64,000 nucleotides of DNA from Xenoacremonium recifei (taxonomy: Eukaryota; Ascomycota; Sordariomycetes; Hypocreales; Nectriaceae), in the NCBI GenBank assembly GCA_012184525.1, contig WOFQ01000047.1:124001-188000 (forward strand). Reading direction: 5' to 3'. The stretch's first letter is position 1. Each line of letters starts with the position of its first letter. A program made the position numbers and the translations under genes. Below the pieces are notes generated by a model. The model was not told where the DNA came from and did no database searches. It saw only the letters and a list, made by a program, of their open reading frames with translations. Shown here one piece after another: positions 36,271 through 46,756 of the stretch.

Positions 36271-36797
36271 GCCAGCTCGCTCGCCGTTCGTCCTCCTCTA
36301 CTTTAGCCTCCCGATCCAGCATCCATCCATCCCACCTATCGACGAGCAGAGCAACGCCAACGCCCCCCTCCCCCTCCCCCTGCTAATACACGGACACGAA
36401 CTGGATCTCGCCCCAGCCAAGCCCCAACGCAACCAAACCCAGCCAGCAGTTGGAGCAGAAGTGCCTGGCCTCCCGCCGTTAGCTCTCCGCTCTCCAAACA
36501 GCTCCCTGCCCGGCCTGCTCCTCCTCCTGGGCCAGCTACTGCTTGCTGTTCGCTGGCTGTCACCAGCACCGAGCTATTCGCAACCCCGCTCCCCCACCAG
36601 CGTCTCGCTCGCCTTATCTGACGTATCCGCCCTCATCCAGGCAAGACGGAGAACAGGGTCAGTGACCTGATCTGATCCTGCTTCACCGAGACTCTACTTA
36701 ACGCGAGGAGCTGCTGAGCTCGTCGATTGTGGCAACTTTCCCTCCTCCTCTTCCTCACCGTTGGTTCTGTGCGAGTTCCGCGTTGTGAAAGAATAAA

Positions 36798-39700
36798 ATG
36801 GCGTCCGAGCAGCAGCGTTTGCCCACCCGCGAGAGGCGCCCCTCCATGGGTGCTCCCATTGTCGACATCCAGGGTGCCGTGGCTCCCGCGGGCATCTCGC
36901 GCCCCAAGCACACCAGAACTGCCACTGGTTTTGGCCCCGGGGAGATCAAGACCGTTGAAGGTATGCCTCCCCTGCATAGGATCCTTATCTTGGAGCTTTA
37001 TGAGCCATTCTGTTGCCTCAATGGCAGCTGGTTACTCCGCTGAGCTGCCAATCCCGGCCCTGTCCGCCCCGCACAAGCTCTAGCAGGGTGCTGCTGCTGA
37101 CGTCTGAATAGCTTCGATCCCCGAGCCCCAGCGTGAAGCATGGAAGAAGAGCCAGAGCAAGGGCTTCCAAGGCACAGACGGTTTCGAGAAAGAAGTTGTC
37201 CGCCATGTTGAAACCACGCTGGCTCGCAGCATGTTCAATTGCGACGAACACGCCGCATATTCTGCCACTAGCTTGGCGTTCCGCGATCGCCTGATCCTCG
37301 ACTGGAATAGGACCCAGCAGCGTCAGACGTATCGCGACTCCAAGCGCGTCTACTACCTGAGTCTCGAGTTCTTGATGGGTCGAGCCTTGGACAACGCCAT
37401 GCTCAACATTGGGCTCAAGGACACCGCCAAGGGTGAGTACAGTAGCAGCCAATCGCTGTGGTCGATATCTTCTCCGCGGGGTCTTTATGCTGATCTGATG
37501 TCACCCCGCAGCCGGTCTGGCGGATCTTGGTTTCCGCATTGAAGACATCATCGAGCAGGAGCACGACGCTGCGTTGGGCAACGGTGGTCTCGGCCGACTT
37601 GCCGCCTGCTTCCTGGACAGTCTGGCCTCGCTCGACTTCCCCGCCTGGGGTTACGGTCTCCGATACAGATATGGAATTTTCAAGCAGGAGATCATTGACG
37701 GATACCAAGTCGAGGTCCCTGATTACTGGCTCGATTTCAACCCCTGGGAGTTCCCGCGTCACGATGTAACGGTTGATGTAAGTGTCCAAGACAAACACTA
37801 GGAGTAATCCCATCGTTGCTCACATGACGGCAGATCCAATTCTTCGGCAATGTCCGAAAGACTACAAACGACGAGGGCAAGAGTGTGGCTATCTGGGAAG
37901 GCGGCGAGATGGTGCAAGCCGTTGCCTATGATGTCCCCATTCCTGGATATGACACCCCAACGACCAACAACCTGCGACTCTGGTCCAGCAAGGCGTCGGG
38001 CGGCGAATTCGACTTCCAGAAGTTCAATAGCGGAGACTATGAAAGTTCGGTTGCCGACCAGCAGCGCGCTGAGACGATCAGTGCCGTTCTGTACCCCAAT
38101 GACAACTTGGAGCGCGGCAAGGAACTCCGTCTGAAGCAGCAATACTTCTGGGTGGCCGCCTCTCTCTATGACATCGTTCGTCGATTCAAGAAGGCCAAGC
38201 GGCCCTGGTCTGAGTTCCCCGACCAGGTTGCGATCCAGCTCAATGACACCCACCCTACGCTTGCCATTGTTGAATTGCAGCGCATCCTCATTGATATCGA
38301 AGGTCTTGAGTGGGACAAGGCTTGGGAGGTTGTGACAAGCACTGTAAGTAACCAAATCCCATGAGATTGTCACATCCGCTAACTATCCCTCAGTTTGGAT
38401 ACACCAACCACACAGTCCTCCCGGAGGCGCTTGAGAAGTGGCCGGTCGGCTTGCTTCAGCACCTTCTTCCCAGACACCTGCAGATCATCTACGATATCAA
38501 TCTCTTCTTCCTTCAGAAGGTTGAGAAGGCGTTCCCCAATGACCGCGACATGCTTAGGCGGGTGTCCATTATTGAGGAATCTCAGCCCAAGATGGTCCGC
38601 ATGGCATTCTTGGCCATTGTTGGATCCCACAAGGTCAACGGTGTTGCCGAGTTGCACTCGGATCTCATCAAGACCACCATTTTCAAGGACTTTGTGGAGA
38701 TCTACGGCCCTGACAAGTTCACCAATGTCACCAACGGTATCACCCCTCGCCGCTGGCTGCACCAGGCCAACCCCCGACTTTCGGAGCTTATTGCATCCAA
38801 GTGCGGCGGCAACGGTTTCCTGAAGGATTTGACACTGCTCAACAAGCTTGAGCCGTATGCCGAAGACAAGGATTTCCGCAAGGAATGGTACGAGATCAAG
38901 TATGCCAACAAGGTCCGTCTGGCCAAGCACATCAAGAAGAGCACTGGAGTCACTGTCAACCCGTCGTCGCTCTTTGACGTGCAAGTCAAGCGTATCCACG
39001 AGTACAAGCGTCAGCAGCTCAACATCTTTGGCGTCATCCACCGCTACCTCACTCTAAAGGCCATGACCCCTGAAGAGCGGAAGAAACAGCTCCCTCGCGT
39101 CTCCATCTTTGGTGGCAAGGCTGCCCCTGGCTACTGGATGGCCAAACAGATTATTCACTTGATCAACTCAGTTGGTGCTGTCGTGAATAAAGATGAAGAC
39201 ATTGGAGACCTGCTCAAGGTCATCTTCCTCGAGGATTACAACGTGAGCAAGGCCGAGATCATCTGCCCGGCGTCAGATCTCAGCGAGCACATCTCTACCG
39301 CTGGCACTGAGTAGGTTTTTTTGAGAACATATATGAGAGTCATCGCTAATGTAGCATGCAGAGCTTCGGGTACCAGCAACATGAAGTTCGTCCTCAACGG
39401 AGGTCTCATCATCGGAACTTGCGATGGTGCCAACGTAAGCAGTCCTTGTTACGCTGGGAGAATGCAAGCTAACTGAGTGAAAGATTGAAATCACGCGGGA
39501 GATTGGCGAAAACAACATCTTCCTGTTCGGGAACCTTGCTGAAGACGTAGAGGATCTGCGCCATGCCCATACCTATGGTGCTCATAACATCGATCCCGAC
39601 CTGGAGAAGGTCTTTGAGGAGATTCTAAAGGGCACTTTTGGTACTCCACACGACTTTGGTGCCATGATTGCGGCCGTCCGTGACCACGGCGACTACTACC

Positions 39701-39891
39701 TGGTCTCGGATGACTTCCACAGCTACGTTGAGACGCATCACCTGGTGGATGAGGCCTACCGAAACCAGGAGGAGTGGATCAAGAAGTCAATCATCTCAGT
39801 TGCGCGCATGGGATTCTTCAGCAGTGACCGCTGCATCAACGAGTACGCCGACATGATTTGGAATGTCGAGCCCCTTGTTGTCCATGACTAG
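36798..39891 (+). CDS. Glycogen phosphorylase (EC 2.4.1.1)
   Basis: Seven exons: 36798-36960, 37112-37432, 37512-37777, 37834-38343, 38394-39310, 39362-39434 and 39484-39891, giving 885 residues, the usual fungal length. It removes glucose-1-phosphate from the ends of glycogen with pyridoxal phosphate. Family blocks in order: YYLSLEFLMGRAL, GNGGLGRLAACFLDSLA, YGLRYRYGIFKQ, QLNDTHPTLAI, TNHTVLPEALEKWP, NGITPRRWL, QVKRIHEYKRQ, FGGKAAPGY and the PLP site EASGTSNMKFVLNG with Lys734. The 73-nt exon 6 encodes the PLP lysine. The N-terminal 55 residues contain an RRPSM sequence (about 13-17), which fits the R-R-x-S context seen at PKA-type regulatory sites; yeast phosphorylase is activated by phosphorylation, although at a different N-terminal site. 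It lies between the G-alpha and HOG1 genes on the same strand. Confidence 0.97.
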
Positions 39892-42800
39892 ACGGGACGG
39901 GATGCCTTGGGAGTTTCAAGAGGTATATAGACCTTCCCGAGTAGAGGCTAGAGGCGGTACAGGGTCTCGGGGGCAGATTGGGGGGATGATGGGGGACTCT
40001 CTTTTCCTTTTGAGGACAGTGTAATTGGCCTTCGAGTATACAATTGGTTGAGTAGTCGTTTTGGCTTTAAAGGTGCATACGATGAGGTACCTCGAGAATA
40101 GATCAGCTCTTGTCATGATATCTGAATTTCCCTCGTTTTGTTCACTCAATTCCAAAAGGCTAAATTGTTCATGGAAATATATATATATAGGGATGCACTA
40201 ACACATAAAAGAAACATGGAGCTCGATTATTGGCAAGTGGTTGAAACTTGTAAGTGGAAAAAGTCGCTATGTTGGCAGGTTTGGAGTTAACACAGACTGA
40301 CAGTCCAGCTCAGGAGTCGGCATGTCTGTAGTTCTCGACAGATAGTGCATAAATCTCATTAAAACAATTGAAGGCTCTCTTAAATCCCTCGTAGTCACTT
40401 CAGTCGTCAAATTGAGTATGTAATTGACCTGTTCATTTGATTGGAACGAGTCGAGAAGTCCTAGGAGCCAAGTGTCGTGCGCCAGAACTCCTGTGTGATT
40501 CCCAAGATTCTGCTGGCTGTGTAAAGAATATCGCATCATCCCGAAGAACCCTAGGTGCTACTAAAATGATTAGGATCTTGAGGTAATGTATTCAAAGCTG
40601 CTTTGCAAAGTTATAGAACGAGGCATGAACGTTGCTTGATCACTCCGCGCAGAACACCCCTGCAGCCCTATATGCAGTGAAGCATACAGAAATAGAAGCG
40701 TCGATTCACCTAGCCAAATCTAGCAAAAGAAGCAATCGGATCTAAAGATTGTCAACGTTGCCATAACCGCGGATCTCTCAGGCCCTTCTGGGGAAGGATG
40801 GACGACCGGCGCCAGGGGTGAATAACAGGAATGGAGGTGGCAAAATCGGAAGATGCGGATCAGGCTGAGGGATGGGACAATTGAGGATGGCATTCTGACT
40901 ATTTTGCATGGGATAGGAGAGGTGGTGGCCCCGGGCCGTGTGGGTAGATGTCATTCAGGGTCAGGGAACGGTCTTGATGGAGGCGGATTGCTGGGTGATC
41001 GACAGGGCAGACCCAGCGATGGCAAGGCTAGGACAAGGTTTGAGAGGACGATCTCTAAAGATTTCTGCTGTCGATATCATGGATCGAAGAAACTGCTTCT
41101 CTCGAGACAGGGGCTGGAGTGTTGGTGTTGTTGGCTCTTGATGAGCCATGATGCCAACCCAACAGTCCAGTGACATGCACAACCATGGCTACGAGATGAA
41201 GTAAAATGCTAGCCACGTAGATGACAGCCGAGACACATCCAGTGATGCCGTCAACCCGGGCAATTGGGTCAAGCCAGGCCAAAGCCAAGGAACGCGAACC
41301 GACTATCTGGGCCATTACGGAGTTCAACCGCCCAGAAAAGACCCCTCCGACGATGCGCCTTGTTAGAGACGCACGATGACGTCGGCGGGGGAAGAGCGCC
41401 AACGCAGCCCAAAGTGTGACCGTCAATGTTCAGTCTCCCCGAAAAACATCGGGATTTTTCCAAGACTGCTCGCACGCAATGTGACCCTGCGGGCAAGACC
41501 CTGCTGCTTCGTCTCGAAATCGTGTGTGCGCCGGGGCCCTCGTGGCGCCTGAATCAGGGACCTTTTCCTCCGTCCAGCAGACGCAACCCCGATCGACCAC
41601 TCCCGCGCCGATGGGGGCGCGCCGGGCCCGCCAGCGAGCGCATCAGGGGCGGTAACGCGCGGGGGGTCACTCATACACGCGTTTTTGGTGCTGACGGTAC
41701 CGGCGGGGCGTTAGGCACGGTTTTGGACGGCACCCCTGGTTGTGACGTCATGGGCGTGCTTGCGCAAGGAGGGCATAAGAATGGGAAGTTGGTTGGAATA
41801 TAGTACACCGACTTTGCGGGACGGGGAAGGTGAAAGAGGGAGGGGTTCACGATGGGGGCGGCTCTTGGAAGAAGGGGAGGGGAGGGGAGGGGAGCAAGCG
41901 TGGAAAAGCGTGAAAGCTTCTATCGAAGGTAGTCTGAATTATGTATCATGGCGCATGAGGGGGAGGATCATGGGCAGGCCGAGCTCTCATGGCATGGAGG
42001 AGGAGCTTGGGTTGGGAAAGGATAAGTACACGAGCCCAGCGTCGCTCTCTACACAAAACATCACGAGGCATTCCAGCTGTCAGGCTTGCTCGAATCGCAG
42101 TCGTCTCATCGACACTCCATCCCATTCTCGAATCTCGATCTTGGGCCAGCATCGAGGAGCCAGTTGCCAGGGTCCCCCCTCTCTCCCCATCGCCAAAGCA
42201 AGACTATTAGCATCCAACCACCACCAAGCGCCGGGACAGGATTTTTGTCCTATTTTAATTCCTGCATTGGTTATTCGTTTCATGCCCTGGTCTAGAAAAA
42301 GGCAGCTCCCGCCCCGGTCCCCCTTCCACCCCTCTCCTCCTTTCTACCTTTTGCTCCAGCTTGGACGACCGACGACGACGACACGACGAGATAGACTGCT
42401 TCTGAACTGTAGCACTGTTACGAAGTGTCGCCAGACTTACACGCACGTTCGCTGTGAACAAGCCGAGCCCCTGGGCCGAACTGCTATCGGAAAGCCGTCT
42501 TCTACTCCCGTGCTAGACACGTGTGTGCCGTTTGCCACTCTCGCGCTCGTTTCTTAATCCACACCTCAGGTAGGTGATTCGGTGGCTGATGGCTGGTCCC
42601 TTTTTTCCCTTTCAGCTTTGGCAAGGAGAAACTTCCCCCAGCCTGGACCCTGGGCTGTTCAGGCCCGCCGCCACACAGTATGTGCGCCAGGAGGAGAATC
42701 AGAAAGACATCGATTCGCAAATACGACGAGGATCGTGAAGAGAGCAATGCAGAATGGGACAGGTTCTGGGGATGGAGGATGGAGTGTCTGAATAAGCGTG

Positions 42801-43829
42801 AGAGAGGAGGTCTTGTCTGTCTGTCGTGGACGAGTCAAGTCAAGTCCCCTCACGACGGGATCAACGCCCAATCCACCGACCCAGCCAGCCCAGCCAGCCA
42901 GGCCTGTTCCCTGTCTGCCGCCAACGCTGCTCGCTCATATTGACGTCGTCTGCGATCCCTCTATCAGCCCCCCCGCTTCAGTCTGCTCGTTATCTCTGAG
43001 ACTTCTGCTCCCTATGAACCGTTGAAGCAAAAGAAAAGAACAGAAAAGAGCCGTGTCCGCTAACCGCTGCCGCCTGGGCCACAGTTGTTACTAGCACCGT
43101 CCGTCCCGTCCTGTTGTGCCGATTTCTCGCACGCACGCACGCCTTGTCCTCGGTACTTTGCGCGCTGCAGCCGCCCCCCGCACCCGCCCCCGTACCGTCT
43201 ACCTGTACCTGTACCTGCGCCCGAAGCTTGTCGTTGCTTTCAAACCGTTCCAGTGATTCCCGGCAACAGCAAAAAGTCATTTCTGAGAGCATTCAGCAAT
43301 CAGGGAGGGAGGGAACCTTTGCGGCAAACAAGGACCGATTGAGCCCAGCTGTTGTCGCAACGCAACTGAACCGCCGACGGGCCCTGTGGTGGAGAAAGCA
43401 CGAAAGCGTTTCGTTCCATTTATTGTCTCTACAGCGCTCTGCCGCGGCCCCCTGCTCGCTGGAAAGCTCGATCTCAAACGACACGCTCGATTCCACGATT
43501 GCCCCCGATCCCATCCCGTCCCCGTACCGTGCTGCGCTGCGCTGCGCTGCGAAACTAGAGTACTAATTACTGCGCGCGCCTAAACCGATAGTGCCGCCGG
43601 TACTTCGTCTAGCCGTCAGGACTCAAGCACCGCCTGCAAAAAGCTGCCTTTTCGCCCTCAGCGCCGCGCCAGACTCCTTCAGGCCTGGAAACGAATCGCC
43701 CCTCCAAAACGACGTCGCGCCACCACCACCAGCGATCAATTCATCTCTCGCATCCATTCCCTCCACCTCCTCCTACCTTCTTCATCGCTCCTCTGCTCTC
43801 CCACCGTCTCCTACGCAAAATCCGTCGCC
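39892..43829. other. Intergenic / HOG1 leader, candidate 5'-UTR intron
   Basis: No supported gene; ORFs such as 41,742-42,557 overlap shadows on the other strand and have low-complexity translations. An (AT)n run lies at 40,177-40,189 in the phosphorylase 3' region. A short intron-like unit lies at 42,570-42,615 (GTAGGT donor, CTGAT branch, pyrimidine tract, TTTCAG acceptor, 46 nt) and could be spliced from a long HOG1 leader. A GGGGA run occurs at about 41,876-41,894. Confidence 0.4.
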
Positions 43830-45441
43830 ATGGCCGAGTTTGTGCGCGCCCAGATCTTCGGCACCACCTTCGAGATCACCTCTAGGTACGAGCACGACTT
43901 GCCTGAACTTCGGGCGCCTCGCCGACTCGCTGCGCCCCCTCCCGGTGCTAACCTCTGCCGCGCAGGTACTCGGATCTCCAGCCTGTGGGAATGGGAGCCT
44001 TTGGCCTCGTCTGGTGCGTTAAAAGAATGCTTCGACCTCAGAAACACTCGTCCTGACGACTCCTTTGATGCAGCTCTGCCCGAGACCAGCTCACGAACCA
44101 GAATGTCGCCGTCAAGAAGATCATGAAGCCCTTCAGCACGCCCGTGCTCGCCAAGCGAACATACCGAGAATTGAAGCTGCTCAAGCACCTCAAGCACGAG
44201 AATGTGAGCGCCCACGCCCGCGATGCTCCGTATGGCGACTTCTGCTGACGATTCCCCCGCTTGCAGGTCATTTCCCTCAGCGACATCTTCATCTCTCCCC
44301 TAGAAGACATGTGCGTCGACCTCGCGATACGCGGGCCATCTCCCGCTCCCCGCATCAGCTCCCGCCTCATACTGACTCTGGCCGCAGCTACTTCGTCACA
44401 GAGCTCCTCGGCACCGATCTCCATCGATTACTCACCTCCCGACCCCTCGAGAAGCAGTTTATCCAATACTTCCTCTACCAGATCATGGTATGCGACCCCC
44501 CCAATCGCCAGCATCTCGATCAATATCCGTGCGAATAACCCCGCTAACCATCTCTCTCCTGCAGCGGGGTCTGAAATACGTCCACTCTGCTGGTGTCGTC
44601 CATCGAGACCTCAAGCCCAGCAACATCCTGGTCAACGAAAACTGCGATCTCAAGATCTGCGACTTCGGCCTGGCGCGCATCCAGGACCCTCAGATGACGG
44701 GCTACGTCTCGACCCGATACTACCGCGCCCCCGAAATCATGCTCACATGGCAAAAATACGACGTCGAGGTGGACATCTGGAGCGCCGGGTGCATCTTCGC
44801 CGAGATGCTGGAGGGTAAGCCCCTCTTCCCGGGTAAGGACCATGTGAACCAGTTCTCCATCATTACCGAGCTGCTGGGCACTCCCCCGGATGATGTTATC
44901 AACACCATTGCGAGCGAGAACGTAAGATATCCCTTCGTTTTGGACGAGGAACTCGTTTCAGTGGCTAATTTGTTGGCCAGACCTTGCGTTTCGTCAAGTC
45001 GCTGCCCAAGCGAGAACGTCAGCCTCTCAAGAACAAGTTCAAGAACGCCGACGAGTCAGGTACGGCCCGAATCTCGACTAGCTTTTCCAGCAAGAGGAAT
45101 TGTCAACTAACGTAACATGCAGCCATCGATCTCCTTGAGCGAATGCTTGTCTTCGACCCTAAGAAGCGGATAACAGCTACTGAGGCGCTCGCTCACGACT
45201 ACCTCGCCCCCTATCACGACCCTACGGACGAGCCCGTGGCCGAGGAGAAGTTCGACTGGAGCTTCAACGACGCTGACCTGCCCGTGGACACCTGGAAGAT
45301 CATGATGTGAGTTAGATGACATCTGCATCACAGAAGCTCGCCGCTAACACAGACTACAACAGGTACTCGGAGATTCTCGACTACCACAACGTCGAAGCCG
45401 GCACTGTGAACATGGATGGCCAGCAGTTCAACGGCCAATAG
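43830..45441 (+). CDS. hog1: HOG1-type stress-activated MAP kinase (OSM1/OS-2 orthologue)
   Basis: Nine exons: 43830-43885, 43966-44013, 44074-44203, 44267-44310, 44388-44487, 44565-44921, 44981-45059, 45123-45306 and 45363-45441, giving 358 residues. All junctions keep frame. Motifs: Gly-rich loop VGMGAFGLV (26-34), Lys49, catalytic HRDLKPSN (139-146), DFG (159-161) and the activation lip TGY (171-173) with TRYYRAPE after it. The TGY motif and the [20 protein letters not shown] start identify the HOG1/p38 branch. A common-docking-type acidic region ([16 protein letters not shown]) lies near the C-terminus. It is activated by a Pbs2-type MAPKK in response to osmotic and other stress. Nothing essential is missing. 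Confidence 0.97.
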
Positions 45442-46057
45442 ACTTCGGGAGTGAAAGGAAAGAAAGAGTCAATGCCATGAGAGTCATGACGGGAAGACAC
45501 AGAGCATATGCCATGATACCACGCCACAACAGAAACCAAAGAATCACACATACTACAAACCCACAATCACCCACCCACCCACCACGCTCACAGAGCGTTC
45601 GTCCCCTACCCCTATCAAACACCCGTACATCATCTCCATTACAGAAACTCCAAAAAAAAGAAATATCTCATTATCTACACGCGTCCCACACTCTACGGGG
45701 AGTCTACCTGTCTGTCTACACTCTGTTTGGTTCCGCAACGTCGGCGTTGGAGGCATGGGGAAGAAGAAAGGGAGGACGCGCATGATTTGTATGGGGCATA
45801 GGGAGGGTGTTGTTGCTGCTTTTTTTTTTCTTTTAATCGGATGGGAGGACAGCTTAAGACAGGGCAAGACGAAATCAAAAATACACGACGGGAATTCTAG
45901 ACTCATGATTTCTTGGGCTTTCGATTGTGAGATTCCTTGACTTTGACACTGTGCTGGTTTTGCCGAGGTTCTGCTTGCGGTGGGTGGGCGGATTAAGGTT
46001 AGAGTTGCGGGACAGAGAACCAGAGTTGAGAGAGAGATCACCAAAGTCGTTTTCAGC
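45442..46057. other. HOG1 3' flank
   Basis: No gene. It holds the HOG1 3' UTR and poly-T/poly-A stretches (about 45,650 and 45,824) before the inverted-repeat element. Confidence 0.4.
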
Positions 46058-46497
46058 TTACATGTCGAGTGCCATAACACGCACATCACTATCCGTAACA
46101 TGCACAACAGCTAAACTGAACAGAGTTTAGTCGGCCAGATTGCTACTGAAAGCCAGTGAGCTCCCTCATCTCCAGTGGCAGATTTCAGCGAGATACTTCG
46201 ACATTATATCCAGGATACATACAAACCACAAACCCTGGCCCTAACCATAACCTGAATACCCAACTACTTATACTACATACCCCTAATACCAACCTCTCTA
46301 CATAACCTAAATACTTCGTACTCCTAATCCTAACTCCTCTACATAACCTAAATACCTAATTATAACCCGAACCCTAACCTTTGGGCCGGGAATTTGACTG
46401 GCTTTGTTGAAGGCGGGAGAAATGCCCGTCTGAATTGGGTTTAATTGTTGTCCGTGTTACGGATAGTATTATGCGTGTTATGTCACTCTTATATGTC
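46058..46497. mobile_element. MITE-like non-coding element, copy 1 (about 440 bp)
   Basis: Terminal inverted repeats of about 50 bases: the reverse complement of 46,060-46,112 aligns without gaps to about 46,444-46,496, both sharing GTTACGGATAGT and GCGTGTTATG. The interior has no meaningful ORF and is rich in CCTAA-type repeats. A diverged second copy is at 53,148-53,480. The exact ends and the target-site duplication could not be fixed by eye. Confidence 0.65.
46229..46380. repeat. Degenerate telomere-like (CCCTAA) repeat tract inside element copy 1
   Basis: The tract contains many CCTAA/CCCTAA words (CCCTAACCATAACC, CCCCTAATACC, CCTAATCCTAACTCC, AACCCTAACC). It also has a direct repeat of CTACATAACCTAAATAC at about 46,299 and 46,340. 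It is a permuted, impure version of the TTAGGG telomere repeat. Copy 2 has only the two ends of this tract (CCCTAGCCATAGCCTGAACCC), so copy 1 has expanded or copy 2 has contracted. Confidence 0.6.
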
Positions 46498-46756
46498 TTC
46501 TTATCTGTCTCAAATATATCCTAGAGATAATAATAGACCTTCCGACAGTGGCGAAATTCATTATCAACTCTGCCATGGTGCTGGTTCTGCCATGCCTGCC
46601 ATGATTTTCCTTGCTTGCCTCACCAGCATATGCAAACGGGTCGCTCATATAAACTTACTCTACCCTAAACTGCAACCTAAACTTCCCGTGTCAATCAAAT
46701 CCCTACCTCGCTTTGCTGTTTCTAAAATCAGAATCATGTGTACTTTTGTTTATCTC

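Larger units (their letters stand above)
33618..36797. other. Intergenic / leader before glycogen phosphorylase
   Basis: No supported gene. Open frames (for example 35,102-35,437, with a hydrophobic N-terminus) lack splice context and family similarity. The last ~750 bases are CT-rich with simple repeats and look like promoter plus long 5' leader of the glycogen phosphorylase gene. Confidence 0.45.

Noticed and set aside
41742..42557. A 271-codon plus-strand ORF upstream of HOG1
   Set aside because: Low-complexity Gly/Arg/Ser/Pro translation, no family similarity, and a candidate leader intron lies directly downstream; judged a chance ORF.
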